Below, piece by piece: positions 14,130 to 15,763 of a DNA stretch of 15,763 nt (within the stretch, counting starts at the first letter, position 1; each line of letters starts with the position of its first letter). Both the position numbers and the translations under genes were made by a program. The stretch is from assembly GCA_002409285.1 (NCBI GenBank), contig DHUT01000024.1:1-15763 (forward strand). The letters run 5' to 3'. The notes under the pieces were generated by a model that saw nothing but the letters and a program-made list of their open reading frames with translations, made no database searches and was not told the origin of the DNA. The stretch is from Firmicutes bacterium UBA5227. GTDB lineage: Bacteria; Bacillota; Clostridia; Tissierellales; Sedimentibacteraceae.

Positions 14130-14161
14130 ACGGCGGTTCTTTATTGAACCGTCGTTTTTTT
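14130..14161 (+). terminator. intrinsic terminator with alternative pairing
   Basis: ACGGCGGTTC (14130-14139) pairs with GAACCGTCGT (14146-14155; one G-U) around a 6-nt loop and runs into seven T (14155-14161). It is the first clear terminator after the SIR2 promoter. The left arm AGACGGCGGT (14128-14137) is also a perfect 10-bp complement of ACCGCCGTCT (14162-14171), so two mutually exclusive hairpins are possible. Confidence 0.8.
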
Positions 14162-14222
14162 ACCGCCGTCTTAGAAACTAAGGCGATAAACTCCCAGGGG
14201 TTTGGGGGCGGGAGCCACCAAT
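14162..14222. repeat. GC-rich palindromic stretch beside IS256
   Basis: CTTAG-AAA-CTAAG (14170-14182) flanked by GCC/GGC, then CTCCC/GGGAG arms enclosing GGGG-TTT-GGGGG, make a compact series of hairpins whose GC content is far above the surroundings. The GGGAGCCACC at its end and the GAACCGTC in the terminator recall the GGAGCCAC and GAACCGTC blocks of the repeat at 1-200. It fills the place where the downstream end of the IS256 copy should be. Confidence 0.4.
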
Positions 14223-14230
14223 TTTTTGTC

Positions 14231-15457
14231 TCACGATGCATAATTTTTCTGGAAACGATCCTCAAAGAAAATCATTAGCTGTCCTATTATAATACCCCAA
14301 TCCCGAATAGGCATACTCCATTTTTTTGAAATTTCCTGAATTGACAAATATACGGATTTTTTTACCGCTTCATCTGTTGGGAAAACCGTCTTGGTCTTTG
14401 TATATTTTCTTAGCATCCGGTGAAACCCCTCCACCGAATTAGTGGTATATACTATTTTCCTAACTTCTTGCGGATACTTAAAATATGTTGAAAGCTCAGT
14501 CCAATTTCTATCCCATGATTTTAATATTTGTGGATATTTTTTATCCCACGTTTCCCTGAATTCCTCAAGCTTATATTCTGCTTCTTCTAATGTTATTGCT
14601 CCATATACTAATTTTAAATCCGCCATCAATGGCTTTAAATCCTTATATGATACATATTTTGTAGAGTTCCTGATTTGATGGATTACACAAAGCTGCTGTT
14701 CTGCTCTTGGAAATACTGTCTCTATAGCACTTGAAAATCCTGTTAAATTGTCTCTGCATACAATCAGTATATCTTCAACTCCTCTGTTTCTCAATTCATT
14801 GCATACTGATGTCCAAAAGCTTGCACTTTCGTTTTCTGAAATCCACATCCCTAAGATTTCTTTTTTACCCTCCATGTTTATTCCTAATACAGAATATATA
14901 CATTTATTTATTATTCTACCGTCTTTACGTACCTTAAATATTATCCCGTCAAAATATACTATTGGGTAGATAGGATCAAGTGGCCTTGACTGCCATTCTG
15001 CTACAGCAGGCATTAGTTTATCAGTAATTCTGCTTATCAGACTTGGTGATACCTCTATTCCATATATGTCTTTCAAATGGTCTTCTATATCCCGTGTGGA
15101 CATTCCCTTGGCATACATAGCTAATACTCTTGTTTCTATGTCATCTGTCCTTGTCTGTCTCTTTTCAATTATTTGCGGCTCAAATGATCCGTTTCTGTCT
15201 CGTGGAACATTTATTTCACTTTCTCCCCATTCACTTTTTATCGTCTTTTTCCCGTATCCGTTTCGGCTGTTTCCGCTGTTGTTTCCTAACACGCTGTTCT
15301 TCTCATATCCAAGATGCTCTTCTAATTCTGCCTCTAACATCATCTCTAATGTTCCGGCAAATAAACTCTTTAATTTTGCTGTTACATCTGAAGGGGTTTT
15401 ACACTCCTCGCTTATTAATGTTACTAACTGTTTTTCCTTCTCGTTCAACTGTGTCAT
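14231..15457 (-). CDS. IS256-family (mutator-type) transposase
   Basis: 408 residues, the normal length for this family, with no frameshift. The N-terminal part has LKSLFAGTLEMMLEAELEEHLGY (29-51) and the NSRNGYGKKTIKSEWGESEI segment; RDRNGSFEPQII (86-97) precedes the catalytic core. The DDE residues are Asp170 (VYFDGI), Asp236 (CRDNLTGF) and Glu344 (TNSVEGFHR), with the CVIHQIRN block (257-264) between. DNLTGF replaces the usual DGLKGF, but the Asp is kept. Such transposases move the element by a copy-out, circular-intermediate route. The start at 15457 has GGAG 11 nt upstream. The gene looks functional although one element end was not found. Confidence 0.94.
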   Translation of the reverse strand: MTQLNEKEKQLVTLISEECKTPSDVTAKLKSLFAGTLEMMLEAELEEHLGYEKNSVLGNNSGNSRNGYGKKTIKSEWGESEINVPRDRNGSFEPQIIEKRQTRTDDIETRVLAMYAKGMSTRDIEDHLKDIYGIEVSPSLISRITDKLMPAVAEWQSRPLDPIYPIVYFDGIIFKVRKDGRIINKCIYSVLGINMEGKKEILGMWISENESASFWTSVCNELRNRGVEDILIVCRDNLTGFSSAIETVFPRAEQQLCVIHQIRNSTKYVSYKDLKPLMADLKLVYGAITLEEAEYKLEEFRETWDKKYPQILKSWDRNWTELSTYFKYPQEVRKIVYTTNSVEGFHRMLRKYTKTKTVFPTDEAVKKSVYLSIQEISKKWSMPIRDWGIIIGQLMIFFEDRFQKNYAS

Positions 15458-15521
15458 GGTTTTTACTTCTCCTTTTTTATTTTGGTTAGTATTACCATTT
15501 ACACAGTTGATTATACATCCT
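14231..15521 (-). mobile_element. IS256-family insertion, one end recognisable
   Basis: The element carries one transposase gene (14231-15457). Upstream of it, minus-strand GGATGTATAATCAACTGTGT (15502-15521) has the look of an IS256-type terminal sequence and includes a TATAAT -10. No matching inverted copy is found after the transposase stop, where the GC-rich palindromic stretch starts within 10-20 nt. The downstream end may be diverged, deleted or replaced, which would make the copy immobile in cis. Confidence 0.65.
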
Positions 15522-15655
15522 CATACGATTCTTCTGAATTGAAGCCTATATATAAGAAAATAATTGAAGAACAATTTAAGAAACTAAATATAGAATGCTT
15601 TTTATTGCAAAATGGAAATGAAAGTGCCTTTAGCAATGCTGCTTTTACAGAGTGA
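15482..15655 (+). pseudogene. 3' remnant of an unknown gene at the IS256 edge
   Basis: A plus-strand frame, open through the IS end and clearly protein-like from about 15509 (SSELKPIYKKIIEEQFKKL, then CFLLQNGNESAFSNAAF), ends at TGA 15653-15655. There is no start codon with a ribosome site. I do not recognise the family. The abrupt beginning at the IS256 terminal sequence suggests a gene interrupted by the insertion, whose 5' part is not on the other side within this window. The last 108 bases of the window show nothing recognisable. Confidence 0.4.
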
Positions 15656-15763
15656 TACGATAATAAGATTCCTATGTGATCACGACATCCTCCGCATGCA
15701 TTTTGTTATTATATTATCTACCTATTTGACTTCCATCTCATACTGATATTGACCTAATTTTCG

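Noticed and set aside
14071..14140. Group II intron domain V
   Set aside because: Short blocks (GAGCAGTATG, CGGTTC) recall domain V, but the stem does not pair properly and no intron-encoded protein is present.
14170..14220. G-quadruplex in the G-rich stretch
   Set aside because: Only three adequate G runs are present (GGGG, GGGGG, GGG); the CTCCC/GGGAG hairpin explains the stretch better.
14071..14265. Minus-strand 64-codon frame after the IS256 transposase
   Set aside because: Covers the hairpins and terminator region; no ribosome site and no family likeness.
15066..15542. Plus-strand frames of 119 and 158 codons
   Set aside because: Antisense shadows of the IS256 transposase gene.
1..15763. 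CRISPR array, tRNA or rRNA genes
   Set aside because: No regularly spaced direct repeats of CRISPR type and no tRNA- or rRNA-like sequence seen on reading through the window.

Overview
The window is AT-rich with strong AGGAGG-type ribosome sites, several TTG/GTG starts, a lipoprotein-anchored ABC transporter and a Clostridium difficile-type (CD3072 family) TudS-related protein. This points to an anaerobic low-GC Firmicute (class Clostridia); species cannot be assigned from the sequence. It reads as an accessory island: a metabolic operon, at least two defence- or stress-type cassettes, and much mobile-element debris.

Layout. 1-200: palindromic, GC-rich REP-like repeat debris with one perfect hairpin. 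441-2117: a promoter and a tight three-gene operon (XRE regulator, ImmA/IrrE metallopeptidase, PIN-domain protein) with toxin-antitoxin-like logic. 2242-4144: a graveyard holding inverted and frameshifted IS66 pieces, an internal fragment of a DUF1016/YhcG nuclease gene and an orphan coding frame. 4144-7123, minus strand: an operon of a TudS-like Fe-S desulfidase, an amino-acid-type solute-binding lipoprotein, a permease and an ATPase, ending in a hairpin terminator. 7500-8090: a Uma2-family nuclease-fold gene with its own promoter. 8126-8767, minus: a BKACE (DUF849) gene that has lost its 3' end next to a REP-like repeat.

9002-14161, plus strand, is the most interesting part: a promoter, a SIR2-family NADase-type protein, a HerA-family ATPase, a KTSC-domain small protein translationally coupled to HerA, two mini-ORFs with good ribosome sites, and a five-helix membrane protein whose soluble half carries what look like remnants of the GT51 peptidoglycan glycosyltransferase motifs. 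No terminator is visible before 14128, so all may be one transcription unit. SIR2-HerA is a known anti-phage pair; the KTSC and GT51-like partners are what may be new.

14071-14222 is a strongly structured, partly GC-rich non-coding stretch. 14231-15457, minus, is an intact-looking IS256-family transposase whose upstream end abuts a broken reading frame (15482-15655). No tRNA, rRNA or CRISPR array was seen.
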